This document shows positions 44,187 to 53,060 of a DNA stretch of 64,000 nucleotides, piece after piece (the stretch's first letter is position 1; every line of letters begins with the position of its first letter). The stretch covers positions 682,001-746,000 of the forward strand of contig CANMBU010000002.1 of NCBI GenBank assembly GCA_947496175.1, read 5' to 3'. Source of the DNA: an uncultured Roseovarius sp. GTDB lineage: Bacteria > Pseudomonadota > Alphaproteobacteria > Rhodobacterales > Rhodobacteraceae. Made by a program: the position numbers and the translations under genes. The notes under the pieces were generated by a model. That model ran no database searches. It was not told where the DNA came from and saw only the letters and a list, made by a program, of their open reading frames with translations.

Positions 44187-45892
44187 ATCTGTTCCCCCCT
44201 TGCGACGGCAGTTTGCACCGCCGCGATGTCCTCAGCGGACAATCCATAGTCCGCCCGAGCCGTTTCTTCTGAAATGTATCCTCGCGCCAAATCGCGTTTT
44301 ACAAGGTCTTTGGGGCGCTCCGCCGGATCGCCGTAGCCCGCGCCTCCGGGGAACGCCATCACCACCTTACGGCCGTGTGGGACGAATTGCTTTCCCTTGA
44401 CCCGCATTGCTGATCCATCGTCCTGAGCGATGGTCGTTGGTGCGCCGTTCTGGCCACCTCGGCGGCCCCGAGCGGGGTGCTGGCTGCGGTCAAACATGGC
44501 CTGAATATCGAACTCGTGGCCTTCCTGTGCGCCGACTTCCATGTATTGCCCCAAACCGCCACGCGTCTTGCCTGCGCCGCCACTGTCGGGGCGCAATTCC
44601 TTACGCCAGATAATGACGGGACCTGCGTGTTCCGTGGCCTCGATGGGCATGGTCATCACGCCCGATGGGAAGGCTGTCGCGTTCATGCCGTCGTGGTCTG
44701 GCCGTGCACCAGACCCACCCGAGTTGAATGTCAAAACCTCAGACCGGCGCGCGTCCGCGGGTGCCGGAGCATCGCTGCGAGGACGCAAGGAGACCTGGAA
44801 ATTGCACAGACATCCTGCGCCTTCGGCAGGCACCAGACCCGGCACGATCTTGTCAAAGGCGTCATAGACGGCGTCGGGCACAAAATGCCCCACGATATGG
44901 CGTAGTGCGACAGGTGCGGGGTGCAGCGCGTTGACGATTGAGTTTTCCGGCGCTGTGATTTCAAACGGTTCAAGTGAGGCTGCGTTGTTGGGTATCTCCG
45001 GTGCAATCGCCACTTTCAGCGCATAGCACGCATAAGCCTTGGTATAGACAAGCGGGCAATTAATGCCCTTTTTGTCGAGGCCTGAGGTGCCGGTAAAGTC
45101 GGTGACGATCCGCTCGCCTTCCACGCTGACTTTCACCTTCAGAGTGATGGGCACGTCGAAGCCGTCCATTGTCATCTCGCCGGTGGCAGATGTCTGCGGC
45201 AAGGCTGCAATCGCCTCGATCGTCGCCCGGCGCGAATTTTCGAGGATGAATTCTGCGATGCCATCCAGATGTTCGAGGGCGAACTCCTCCATCATGTCGA
45301 TCAGGCGGCGGTGTCCAATCTCGTTACAGGTTGCCAGCGCATAAATGTCACCGATCAGCTGGTCCGGTTCGCGAACATTGCCCCGGATGATCCGCACCAA
45401 TGACTCATCCACTTCGCCCTTTTCCGCAAACTTCATGATCGGGATGTAGAGCCCTTCCTCATAGACGCTCTGTGCGTCCGCGCCAAAGCCGCGCCCCCCG
45501 ATGTCCACGATATGCGCCGTGCAGGCAAAAAATCCGACCAAAGTGCCCATGTGGAAAGAGGGCGTGACCATCGTAATGTCGTGCAGATGCCCCGTGCCCT
45601 CCCATGGGTCATTGGTGATGTAGACGTCGCCATCGAACATGTTCTGCCGCCCGATCCGACGGATGAAATGCGCGACGGCATCAGCCATAGCGTTCACGTG
45701 GCCAGGGGTCCCGGTCACAGCTTGGGCCAGCATATTGCCATGCGTGTCATAGACACCGGCAGACAGGTCGCCTGCCTCGCGGACTGAGGTTGAGAACGCC
45801 GTGCGCACCAACGCCTGCGCCTGTTCTTCGACGACCGAAATCAGGCGGTTCCACATGACCTGATAGGCGACTTTGGAGTGTTCCTGAGTCAT
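44183..45892 (-). CDS. Hydantoinase/oxoprolinase subunit B family protein (HyuB)
   Basis: 569 residues. DPVTY-like start YQVMWNRLISVVEEQAQALV, RTAFSTSVREAGDLSAGVYD, VYITNDPWEGTGHLHDITMV and FFACTAHIVDIGGRGFGADA are the family marks; GGQNGAPTTI and FPGGAGYGDP close it. HyuA/HyuB pairs open hydantoins, 5-oxoproline or similar lactams with ATP. Overlaps HyuA by 4 bases. Length fits N-methylhydantoinase or acetone-carboxylase-related B subunits, but no gamma subunit gene is seen. Confidence 0.92.
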   Translation of the reverse strand: MTQEHSKVAYQVMWNRLISVVEEQAQALVRTAFSTSVREAGDLSAGVYDTHGNMLAQAVTGTPGHVNAMADAVAHFIRRIGRQNMFDGDVYITNDPWEGTGHLHDITMVTPSFHMGTLVGFFACTAHIVDIGGRGFGADAQSVYEEGLYIPIMKFAEKGEVDESLVRIIRGNVREPDQLIGDIYALATCNEIGHRRLIDMMEEFALEHLDGIAEFILENSRRATIEAIAALPQTSATGEMTMDGFDVPITLKVKVSVEGERIVTDFTGTSGLDKKGINCPLVYTKAYACYALKVAIAPEIPNNAASLEPFEITAPENSIVNALHPAPVALRHIVGHFVPDAVYDAFDKIVPGLVPAEGAGCLCNFQVSLRPRSDAPAPADARRSEVLTFNSGGSGARPDHDGMNATAFPSGVMTMPIEATEHAGPVIIWRKELRPDSGGAGKTRGGLGQYMEVGAQEGHEFDIQAMFDRSQHPARGRRGGQNGAPTTIAQDDGSAMRVKGKQFVPHGRKVVMAFPGGAGYGDPAERPKDLVKRDLARGYISEETARADYGLSAEDIAAVQTAVARGEQI

Positions 45893-47976
45893 TGGACAGC
45901 TCCCTTCGTCACGACATCGATACAGCCGTCAGGCTGGCGGATGGCGTCCCGACTGGCGGGAACAATGATGGTCGTCTCAGCTTCGGTTACGGCGGCAGGG
46001 CCATGTGCGCGTTGGCCTGCTTCCATGAGGCTCCTGTCGATGACACGGGCATTAAGGTATTTGCTGGATGCCGCATCAAAGAGCTGCCTCGTACCGTTCG
46101 ACACAACAAGCGCGCTGCCGTCTGTGATTTCACTGCGCGCGACGTCTTCGGGCGGCGTTGTGGCATTCACCGACCAGACGGTGATCTCGATGTCCATGCC
46201 GGCGACGGGGCGGCCAAAGCGCTTTGTGTAATCCTCCTCAAACCGCCCCTCGAAGGTCGCAGCATCAGGGTTCATCGCCTGCTCTTCGGTCAGGTCAATC
46301 GGAATTTCCCAACCCTGACCGGAATAGCGCATGTAGACCTTGAATTCCGACAGGATCGGACTGACTTCATCGCACGTGCGCACAAAACCAGTCGCCTCGG
46401 CATTAAGATCCGTCAGAAGGCTCTTAATCTTGTCCGCATCAAAGTCGCTCAACTTCATGTAGACCGAACGATTGGCCTCAAAGCTGAACGGTGCGCGCAG
46501 GAAGCCAATGGCCGAGCCGACGCCCGCACCGGGCGGCACAAGCAGCCGTTCAACCCCAAGCTTTTCGCAAAGTCGCCCGGCATGCAGCGGGGCCGCGCCG
46601 CCAAAGGCGATCATGGTGTACTCGCTCAGGTCTTCACCATTTTCGACAGCGTGAACGCGGGCGGCATTGGCCATGTTTTCGTCAACTACCTCAGCAACGC
46701 CAAAGGCCGCCTCGACTGCGTCCATATCCAGCGTGTCGCCCACATGTGCACTCAGTGCTTGTTCTGATTGATCGGGATGAAGGGCGATCGAACCACCGGC
46801 AAAATTGTTTGGGTCCAACTTGCCCAGGACAAGATCGGCATCCGTGACACCTGGTCGTTCACCCCCGCGCCCATAACAGGCGGGCCCGGGCTCGGACCCG
46901 GCGCTTTCAGGGCCGACGCGGATTTGCCGCATCCCGTCCACATGGGCAAGGCTTCCGCCGCCCGCACCAATTTCGACCATATCAATCACCGGGATCGAAA
47001 TCGGCATGCCCGAGCCCTTCTTGAACCGGTAAGTCCGCGCGACCTCAAAAACGCGACTGGTCTTGGGCGTCTGGTTCTTGATCAGGCAAATCTTGGCCGT
47101 GGTTCCGCCCATGTCGAAGGACAGGACCTTGTCCAGACCATATCGGGCAGCAATATGGGCCGCGAAGACCGCGCCACCTGCTGGTCCGCTTTCCACAAGG
47201 CGTACGGGGAAATCCGCTGCGTTCTGGATCGAGATGATCCCGCCCCCCGAATGCAACAGGAAGATGCGACAGGCGACACCTTCGCCGCGCAGCCGGTCTT
47301 CCAGCCGTCCAAGGTAGGAGGCCATCAGCGGTTTGATATAGGCGTTGGCCACGACCGTGTTGAACCGTTCGTATTCGCGCATCTGCGGCGATACCTCGGA
47401 CGAGATCGACACCGAAATATTCGGCAGCTTTTCGGCCAAAACATCACGTACCAACTGCTCATGTTTTGGGTTGAGGTAAGAGTGGATCAAACCAACTGCG
47501 ACGCTTTCGAAGCCCGCTTCTGCAATGCGGTCAACAACGGCTTCGACATCTGCACGCTCAAGCTCTACCAGGATTTCTCCTTTGGCATTCACGCGTCCAG
47601 GGACAGTGAAACGCATCTGACGCGGCAACAGCGGATCAGGCAGGTTCAGGTTAAGGTCGTATTGTTCAAACCGGCTTTCGGTGCGCATCTCGATCACATC
47701 ACGGAAGCCTGCGGTTGTGACAAGCGCGGTTTTGGCTCCGCGCCGTTCGATCAGCGCGTTGGTGGCCAATGTGGTCCCATGAATGATCTGTTCAATCTGC
47801 GAAGGCTCTACGCCCGCCTTGGCGCAGACCTGATGCATTCCGTCGATGATCGCGTTTTCAGGGGCCGCATAGGTCGTCAGGACTTTCACCGAATACTGTT
47901 TGCTCGCCTTTTCCAGAACGACATCTGTGAATGTGCCACCAATATCGACGCCCATTCGAATAGATTCGGCCTTCAT
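45889..47976 (-). CDS. Hydantoinase/oxoprolinase subunit A family protein (HyuA)
   Basis: About 695 residues. ASKHA-type ATP fold: MGVDIGGTFTDVVLEKASKQ, HGTTLATNALIERRGAKTAL, LLHSGGGIISIQNAADFPVR, SGPAGGAVFAAHIAARYGLD and FDMGGTTAKICLI. It phosphorylates the ring amide so that HyuB can open it. ATG 47976 has GAGG 5 bases upstream; a GTG at 47994 is less likely. The gap to the regulator gene holds a perfect 14-base palindrome. Confidence 0.92.
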   Translation of the reverse strand: MKAESIRMGVDIGGTFTDVVLEKASKQYSVKVLTTYAAPENAIIDGMHQVCAKAGVEPSQIEQIIHGTTLATNALIERRGAKTALVTTAGFRDVIEMRTESRFEQYDLNLNLPDPLLPRQMRFTVPGRVNAKGEILVELERADVEAVVDRIAEAGFESVAVGLIHSYLNPKHEQLVRDVLAEKLPNISVSISSEVSPQMREYERFNTVVANAYIKPLMASYLGRLEDRLRGEGVACRIFLLHSGGGIISIQNAADFPVRLVESGPAGGAVFAAHIAARYGLDKVLSFDMGGTTAKICLIKNQTPKTSRVFEVARTYRFKKGSGMPISIPVIDMVEIGAGGGSLAHVDGMRQIRVGPESAGSEPGPACYGRGGERPGVTDADLVLGKLDPNNFAGGSIALHPDQSEQALSAHVGDTLDMDAVEAAFGVAEVVDENMANAARVHAVENGEDLSEYTMIAFGGAAPLHAGRLCEKLGVERLLVPPGAGVGSAIGFLRAPFSFEANRSVYMKLSDFDADKIKSLLTDLNAEATGFVRTCDEVSPILSEFKVYMRYSGQGWEIPIDLTEEQAMNPDAATFEGRFEEDYTKRFGRPVAGMDIEITVWSVNATTPPEDVARSEITDGSALVVSNGTRQLFDAASSKYLNARVIDRSLMEAGQRAHGPAAVTEAETTIIVPASRDAIRQPDGCIDVVTKGAVQ

Positions 47977-48038
47977 CTGTTCCTCCACATGCACACACGA
48001 TCAGCATGTCGACATGGGACCATGGCAGATCAGAAATC

Positions 48039-48052
48039 AAATCAATTGATTT
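48039..48052. promoter_or_regulatory. Palindromic operator candidate upstream of the HyuA operon
   Basis: A perfect palindrome AAATCAATTGATTT lies 63 bases before the HyuA ATG and 18 bases past the regulator's stop. A separate promoter controlled by the LysR protein may start the seven-gene operon here. Confidence 0.45.
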
Positions 48053-48069
48053 TCTTCACTCTATAGATT

Positions 48070-48993
48070 TTATTTATCTTCTGCTGCGCTCGGCCGAATA
48101 GTAGCCGCAATGTCACTCGCCTTTTCGACAAACCGTGGCGCCCGATCTGAGTTGAAGCGCGCGAAAAAGGTCAAAGGCGGCGCAGTCCAATCTGAAATGG
48201 GCGTTTTCAACCGGCCTGCGTCCAACTCGCTTTGTACCAGCGACTTTGGAAGAAGCGCCACACCCATCCCCTCGCTGACCATCGGCAGACACGCAGACAA
48301 CGCGCTGGAATGGACGATCTTGCCAGCATCCAACCCTCGCTCCTTGGCCAATTCATGCAAGGCATTCCCCGCTGCCGTGTGACGCGCATGGGTTAGAACT
48401 GCGTGTTCAAAGAAACGCCCAACCGATGCTCCACCCGCAAGACTGTTCGCAACCTCTGCGTTCGCCACCCAAACATAGGTTTCGCTGGAAAGCCGTCTTT
48501 CGCCCGTCGCCCGCGACGCAAACGGGCCATTTTGCAGGGCGAGGTCAAGCTGCCCTTCTCGCAGGCGCTCTTCAATTTGCCGAGACAGGTCGACCTGAAG
48601 TTCAACCCGAAGGTTGGGATATTCCCGCCGAAGCTGACGCAGGAAGGGTTGAAGCCAGGTACAGGCGACCAGTTCTGTCACACCCAGCCGAAAACGTTCT
48701 TCGATAAGCTCCTGCCGACCCGCCGCTTCCAGCAACGCCTCTCCCGCCCGAAGCACGTCCCGCGTCCGCTCAATAAGCTCTTTGCCTTTGGTGGTCAGAC
48801 GTACAGAACCGGCGTCGCGATAAAGAAGCGTGATATCTAAGGCAGCCTCTAATGCAGATATCCGCGATGAGATGTTGGGTTGAGTTGTGCCAAGGGCAGC
48901 GGCTGCTGCTCTAAAGGTTCCCATGTCCACAACAAATGAAAAGGCTTCGAGCTGCTTGAGTGTGATCCGGCTTTTTATCATCTTCAATCTCAT
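48070..48993 (-). CDS. LysR family transcriptional regulator
   Basis: 307 residues. N-terminal winged helix: ITLKQLEAFSFVVDMGTFRA and AAAALGTTQPNISSRISALE. The C-terminal part is the usual periplasmic-binding-like effector domain. It sits at the head of the HyuA operon, in the same direction, so it probably senses the operon's substrate. Start is ATG 48993 or 48981; the first lies inside an inverted repeat, and neither has a good ribosome binding site. Confidence 0.88.
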   Translation of the reverse strand: MRLKMIKSRITLKQLEAFSFVVDMGTFRAAAAALGTTQPNISSRISALEAALDITLLYRDAGSVRLTTKGKELIERTRDVLRAGEALLEAAGRQELIEERFRLGVTELVACTWLQPFLRQLRREYPNLRVELQVDLSRQIEERLREGQLDLALQNGPFASRATGERRLSSETYVWVANAEVANSLAGGASVGRFFEHAVLTHARHTAAGNALHELAKERGLDAGKIVHSSALSACLPMVSEGMGVALLPKSLVQSELDAGRLKTPISDWTAPPLTFFARFNSDRAPRFVEKASDIAATIRPSAAEDK

Positions 48994-49013
48994 GATCAGT
49001 TTTCATGATCATG
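48991..49013. promoter_or_regulatory. Inverted repeat at the lysR start
   Basis: CATGATCA-N7-TGATCATG, eight-base perfect arms, overlapping the lysR start codon. It is a natural autoregulatory site for the LysR protein. Confidence 0.5.
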
Positions 49014-49325
49014 CACAGCACCGATTATTGAGCAACTTCAATCGGAAAGACGCCACTTTTCGGTGACATGACCTCGTCCGCAAGTCGTGCTGAGCAGACC
49101 TTAATTTCTCCGAGGTCAAAGTCTGGTTTGTCCGCATACCCGCCAAAGTCCTACACCAGCGTCATAGCGCGACCGTAAAGTCCCGACTGGAGCAATTGCA
49201 AAAGACCCGTTTGCCCCGCATCTTTGCGCAAGGCTTGGCCGAGGCTTACGATCTCGCATTGCACCACCCGAGCCTGCGATTTATCACAGGTTGAAAACGA
49301 ATGCGGCAGGGCAGGGATAGCCAAC
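49014..49325. other. Intergenic region between lysR and proC
   Basis: About 310 bases between divergent genes. It should carry both promoters. On the minus strand at 49151-49280 a frame reads in part [20 protein letters not shown], which is protein-like but has no start or neighbour to support it and may be a remnant. I cannot identify it. Confidence 0.3.
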
Positions 49326-50144
49326 ATGGATACAGAAACGGTGGCCCAGAATGGCCTTGTGCTTTTGGGATGTGGCAAAATGGGGTCGGCTATGCTCTCG
49401 GGCTGGCTCGAAGGTGGTTTGCCTGCCGGGTCTGTTTGGGTGATTGATCCCAAGCCGTCCGACTGGCTGCAGTCCACGGGCGTTCACATCAATATCGACC
49501 TGCCGCCGCATCCGGCCATTGTGCTGATTGCCGTCAAGCCTCAGATGATGGGAGACGCCCTGCCGACGATTGCGGCGATGGGCAACGGGGACACGCTCTT
49601 TGTCTCTGTCGCCGCCGGCACCGAGATTGCGTCTTTTGAAGCCGAACTTGGGGATCAAAGCCCGATCATTCGCGTGATGCCCAACACGCCCGCTGCCGTG
49701 GGCAAGGGCATATCCGCCATGATCGGCAATGCCCATGTGCGCCCGGATCAGCTTGATATGGCCCAGGACCTGCTTGAGGCCGTGGGGCAGGTGGTGCGGC
49801 TGGAGAGCGAAGACCAGATGGATGCTGTCACAGGCCTCTCCGGATCGGGTCCGGCCTATGTGTTTCATATGATCGAATGCATGGCCGCGGCGGGTGAGGC
49901 GCAGGGGCTTGCGCCTGAACTGGCGATGCAACTGGCCAAAGCGACGGTCGCGGGGGCAGGGGCATTGGCCGAGACGGCGGAAGAAACACCTGCGGAGTTG
50001 CGGGTCAACGTCACCAGTCCCAATGGCACCACACAAGCCGGGCTTGAGGTGCTGATGGATGCCACTCACGGCTTGCCGGAATTGATGGCGAAGACCGTTG
50101 CGGCCGCGACGGACCGTTCAAGGGAATTGCGCAATGACGGATGA
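49326..50144 (+). CDS. proC: Pyrroline-5-carboxylate reductase
   Basis: 272 residues. NAD(P) motif LVLLGCGKMGSAMLSGWLEG, IAVKPQ, IIRVMPNTPAAVGKGISAMI, the C-terminal DAVTGLSGSGPAYVFHMIEC and VTSPNGTTQAGLEVL are intact. Last step of proline synthesis. ATG 49326 has CAGGGA 8-13 bases upstream. Its end overlaps the csaA start by 11 bases. Confidence 0.95.
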   Translation: MDTETVAQNGLVLLGCGKMGSAMLSGWLEGGLPAGSVWVIDPKPSDWLQSTGVHINIDLPPHPAIVLIAVKPQMMGDALPTIAAMGNGDTLFVSVAAGTEIASFEAELGDQSPIIRVMPNTPAAVGKGISAMIGNAHVRPDQLDMAQDLLEAVGQVVRLESEDQMDAVTGLSGSGPAYVFHMIECMAAAGEAQGLAPELAMQLAKATVAGAGALAETAEETPAELRVNVTSPNGTTQAGLEVLMDATHGLPELMAKTVAAATDRSRELRNDG

Positions 50145-50475
50145 GATCAGCTTTGACGACTTTCTCAAGGTCGACATTCGCGTAGGGCGGGTCATCCGCG
50201 CAGAACCCTTTCCCGAGGCGCGCAAACCGGCCATCAAGATGTGGATCGACTTTGGCCCCGAGATCGGCGAGCGCAAGACCTCGGCCCAGATCACCGCGCA
50301 TTACACGCCCGAAGACCTGCCCGGAAAACTGGTCATGGCCGTCACCAATTTCCCGCCCCGCCAAATCGGCCCGTTCATGTCCGAGGTTCTCGTTCTGGGC
50401 CTGAGTGACGCAGACGGCGAGATCGTTTTGCTTGCCCCGGACAAGGACGTCCCCGTCGGAGGCCGGATGCATTGA
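50134..50475 (+). CDS. csaA: tRNA-binding protein, CsaA type
   Basis: 113 residues, an OB-fold tRNA-binding domain alone: FLKVDIRVGRVIRAEPFPEA, then WIDFGPEIGERKTSAQITAH, and VTNFPPRQIGPFMSEVLVLG. The Bacillus relative is a chaperone-like tRNA-binding protein. The frame opens upstream inside proC, but ATG 50134 starts the conserved part. A 4-base TTGA overlap links the next gene. Confidence 0.9.
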   Translation: MTDEISFDDFLKVDIRVGRVIRAEPFPEARKPAIKMWIDFGPEIGERKTSAQITAHYTPEDLPGKLVMAVTNFPPRQIGPFMSEVLVLGLSDADGEIVLLAPDKDVPVGGRMH

Positions 50476-51428
50476 AACGTGTCTATTTCACACGCCCTTT
50501 GCCCGAAAGCGTCGCCGACATGGCGCGCGAACACTTTGACGTGGAAATGCGGACCGAGAACACGCCGCTCAAAATCGGTCAGATGCGCGCGGCGCTGAAC
50601 CTCTATGACGGTGTGCTGATGATGTTTGGCGACACGTTTTCCGCCGAGGTTTTCCGCGAGGCGCAGAACCCGCGCTGCAAGGTGCTGGCCAATTATGGCG
50701 TGGGCATAAACCATATTGATTTACAGGCCGCGCGCAGTGCCGGTGTCATGGTCACCAATGTGCCGGGTGCTGTGACAGACGCCACCGCCGATATCGGCAT
50801 GACGCTCATTATGATGAGTGCCCGGCGGGCAGGCGAAGGCGAGCGCATGGTGCGCGCAGGCGAATGGCCGGGTTGGAACCCAACGCAGCTTCTGGGCACG
50901 CATGTCACGGGCAAGACGGTGGGCATCATCGGCATGGGCCGCATCGGGTCAGCCATCGCACAGCGCTGTCATTTCGGGTTTGACATGAAGGTGCTCTACT
51001 GGTCGCGCAGCGAAAAGGAATTCGCTTATCCGGCTGAACGGGTGAAAACGATTGAGGAACTGATGGCCTGTGCGGATTTTGCCGTGGTCGCCGTGCCTGC
51101 CAGCGCCGAGACGCATCACCTGATCAATGATGAGGTGCTGGGTCACATGACCCCCACCGCGCATCTCATCAACATCGCACGCGGCGATATTGTCGACGAA
51201 GCCGCCCTGATCCGCGCCCTCAAAGACCGCCGTATCGCCGGGGCGGGCCTGGACGTCTATGAGCATGAACCCAAGGTGCCGGATGCTTTGAAGAAGATGG
51301 AGAACGCAGTCCTCCTGCCGCATATGGGCACGTCAACGCTTGAAGTGCGCGAAAAGATGGGTCGCATCGCAGTGGAGAATTTGCGAGCCGCGCTGAACGG
51401 CGAGACACCGCCGAATTTGGTGAATTGA
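50472..51428 (+). CDS. D-isomer-specific 2-hydroxyacid dehydrogenase (glycerate/hydroxypyruvate type)
   Basis: 318 residues from TTG 50472, which overlaps the csaA stop as TTGA. NAD motif VGIIGMGRIGSAIAQRC, catalytic Arg in LINIARGDIVDEAALIRALK, Glu in YEHEPKVPD and His in LLPHMGTST. The acid reduced is likely glyoxylate, hydroxypyruvate or a similar 2-oxo acid. Third gene of the proC operon. Confidence 0.9.
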   Translation: MKRVYFTRPLPESVADMAREHFDVEMRTENTPLKIGQMRAALNLYDGVLMMFGDTFSAEVFREAQNPRCKVLANYGVGINHIDLQAARSAGVMVTNVPGAVTDATADIGMTLIMMSARRAGEGERMVRAGEWPGWNPTQLLGTHVTGKTVGIIGMGRIGSAIAQRCHFGFDMKVLYWSRSEKEFAYPAERVKTIEELMACADFAVVAVPASAETHHLINDEVLGHMTPTAHLINIARGDIVDEAALIRALKDRRIAGAGLDVYEHEPKVPDALKKMENAVLLPHMGTSTLEVREKMGRIAVENLRAALNGETPPNLVN

Positions 51429-51574
51429 AGAGCGGGTGTGCGGTTGTTGGATATGTGGGACTTTGCAGACCTTGCGTTGAGCCGTGCCAGCGGCGGACCG
51501 GGGGACGGCGCATCCTTCGTGTGACCGGCGCGCTTTATGCTTGCCAAGTCATCACATCGAATATTCGGAGTGCC

Positions 51575-51700
51575 TTCTATCGACAAAGCGCCGGCCCATC
51601 GGGCCGGTCCGGCGCTGGCACGGCGGGCCTGCGGCCCTCGATTCCGTGCTTTTGGAGTGAAGAACGAAGGTACGGGATGGCTTCTAACCCGCCATCCCAA
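51575..51700. repeat. Structured element of three hairpins, probable dispersed repeat
   Basis: Within about 125 bases: hairpin one, AGCGCCGG (51587) with CCGGCGCT (51609), which can refold as CCGGCCC / GGGCCGG; hairpin two, GCACGG (51618) with CCGTGC (51644) and inner GGGCC / GGCCC; hairpin three, GGGATGGC (51674) with GCCATCCC (51691). I recall elements with this look repeated in Roseobacter genomes and mis-annotated as small ORFs, but could not check the copy number. The long leftward frame across it (51257-51742) is not convincing. Confidence 0.55.
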
Positions 51701-51812
51701 TACCTTTTGCATTAGCCCTCCCTTGCGCCCCCAACCCCGCATGCCGCACCGTTACACTTGACCTCGCTCTGCCATTGCGATGAGGTGGCGCGCACCTCAC
51801 AGGAGCAGCGCG

Positions 51813-52934
51813 ATGCATAAGCCAGCGATCACAGGCACCGGCGTTTTCACACCGGAACAGACCATTACCAATGACGAGCTGGTCATTGCTTTCAACGCCT
51901 ATGCCGAGCGGTTCAATACTGAACATGCCGACGCCATCGCGGCGGGTGAGGTCGCGGCCAAAGAGCCGTCTTCGTCGGAGTTCATTGTCAGCGCCTCGGG
52001 CATCGAACAGCGCTACGTGCTGGACAAAACCGGCGTGCTCGACCCTGCAGTCATGCACCCGCATTTGCCCGAACGCACCAATGATGAGCCCGGAATGATG
52101 GCCGAGATGGCATTGGACGCGTGTACCAAGGCGCTCAAACAAGCGGGCCGTGAGGCCTCTGAGGTTGATCTGATCATCTGCGCGGCGTCCAACCACGAGC
52201 GTGCGTATCCGGCGATTGCCATCGAAATACAGCAGCTCCTGGGCGCGTCTGGTTTTGCCTTTGACATGAACGTCGCCTGCTCGTCGGCCACGTTCGGTAT
52301 TCAGGCCGCCGCTGATATGGTGCGCTCAGGTTCTGTGCGCTGCGCCATCGTGGTCAGCCCCGAGATTTGCTCGGCGCATCTGGAATGGCGCGACCGGGAT
52401 TGTCATTTCATCTTTGGCGATGTCTGCACAGCCGTGGTGATCGAACGCGCAGAGGATGCCAAAGGCGCGCATTTCCTCGTGCATTCGACCCGCTGTGCCA
52501 CGCAGTTTTCCAACAATATCCGCAACAACAACGGCTATCTGCGCCGCACGCGCAATGGCCATATGGAAGACCGGCGCGATATGCTTTTTGTGCAAGAGGG
52601 GCGCAAGGTGTTCAAAGAGGTGCTGCCACTGGTCTCCGTCCATATCGCCCGACATATGGAAGACGAGGGTGTCGCGGCCAGCGACCTCAAACGCCTGTGG
52701 TTGCATCAGGCCAACAAAACGATGAACGATTTCATCGGCCGCAAGGTCATGGGCCGGGTGCCTGAGGCCGAGGAACAACCCAATATCCTGCAGGACTACG
52801 CCAATACCTCATCCGCCGGGTCGATCATCGCCTTTTCGAAGTATTCCGACGATCTTCAAGCGGGTGATACCGGACTAATTTGCTCCTTTGGAGCAGGCTA
52901 TTCCGTTGGGTCCGTTCTGGTTGAACGCGCCTAG
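51813..52934 (+). CDS. Beta-ketoacyl-ACP synthase III-like protein
   Basis: 373 residues, longer than FabH (about 320). The catalytic Cys156 in FDMNVACSSATFGIQ, His in LWLHQANKTMNDF and Asn in DYANTSSAGSII form the KAS III triad; ITGTGVFTPEQTITNDELV is the conserved start. AGGAG precedes the ATG by 7 bases. Single gene, outside a fatty-acid cluster, so it may be a branch enzyme with unusual primer choice rather than the main FabH. Confidence 0.88.
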   Translation: MHKPAITGTGVFTPEQTITNDELVIAFNAYAERFNTEHADAIAAGEVAAKEPSSSEFIVSASGIEQRYVLDKTGVLDPAVMHPHLPERTNDEPGMMAEMALDACTKALKQAGREASEVDLIICAASNHERAYPAIAIEIQQLLGASGFAFDMNVACSSATFGIQAAADMVRSGSVRCAIVVSPEICSAHLEWRDRDCHFIFGDVCTAVVIERAEDAKGAHFLVHSTRCATQFSNNIRNNNGYLRRTRNGHMEDRRDMLFVQEGRKVFKEVLPLVSVHIARHMEDEGVAASDLKRLWLHQANKTMNDFIGRKVMGRVPEAEEQPNILQDYANTSSAGSIIAFSKYSDDLQAGDTGLICSFGAGYSVGSVLVERA

Positions 52935-53060
52935 AGCAGGGTCGGGCCCTGGCATCAGCATTGCGCAGCACCGTATGTTTCGGATAAAGGCTGGCTAAAG
53001 CACCGCGCGATAAGCCTGACTCTCAGATGATCGCGAAACGCTTTAGGGAGATGCGAGTAC

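Noticed and set aside
49151-49477. 108-residue leftward frame across the proC start
   Set aside because: Most of it is antisense to proC. A protein-like stretch at 49151-49280 could not be tied to a family or start.
51257-51742. 161-residue leftward frame opposite the hydroxyacid dehydrogenase and hairpins
   Set aside because: It is antisense to a certain gene and crosses three hairpins; it has the look of a spurious frame in a repeat.
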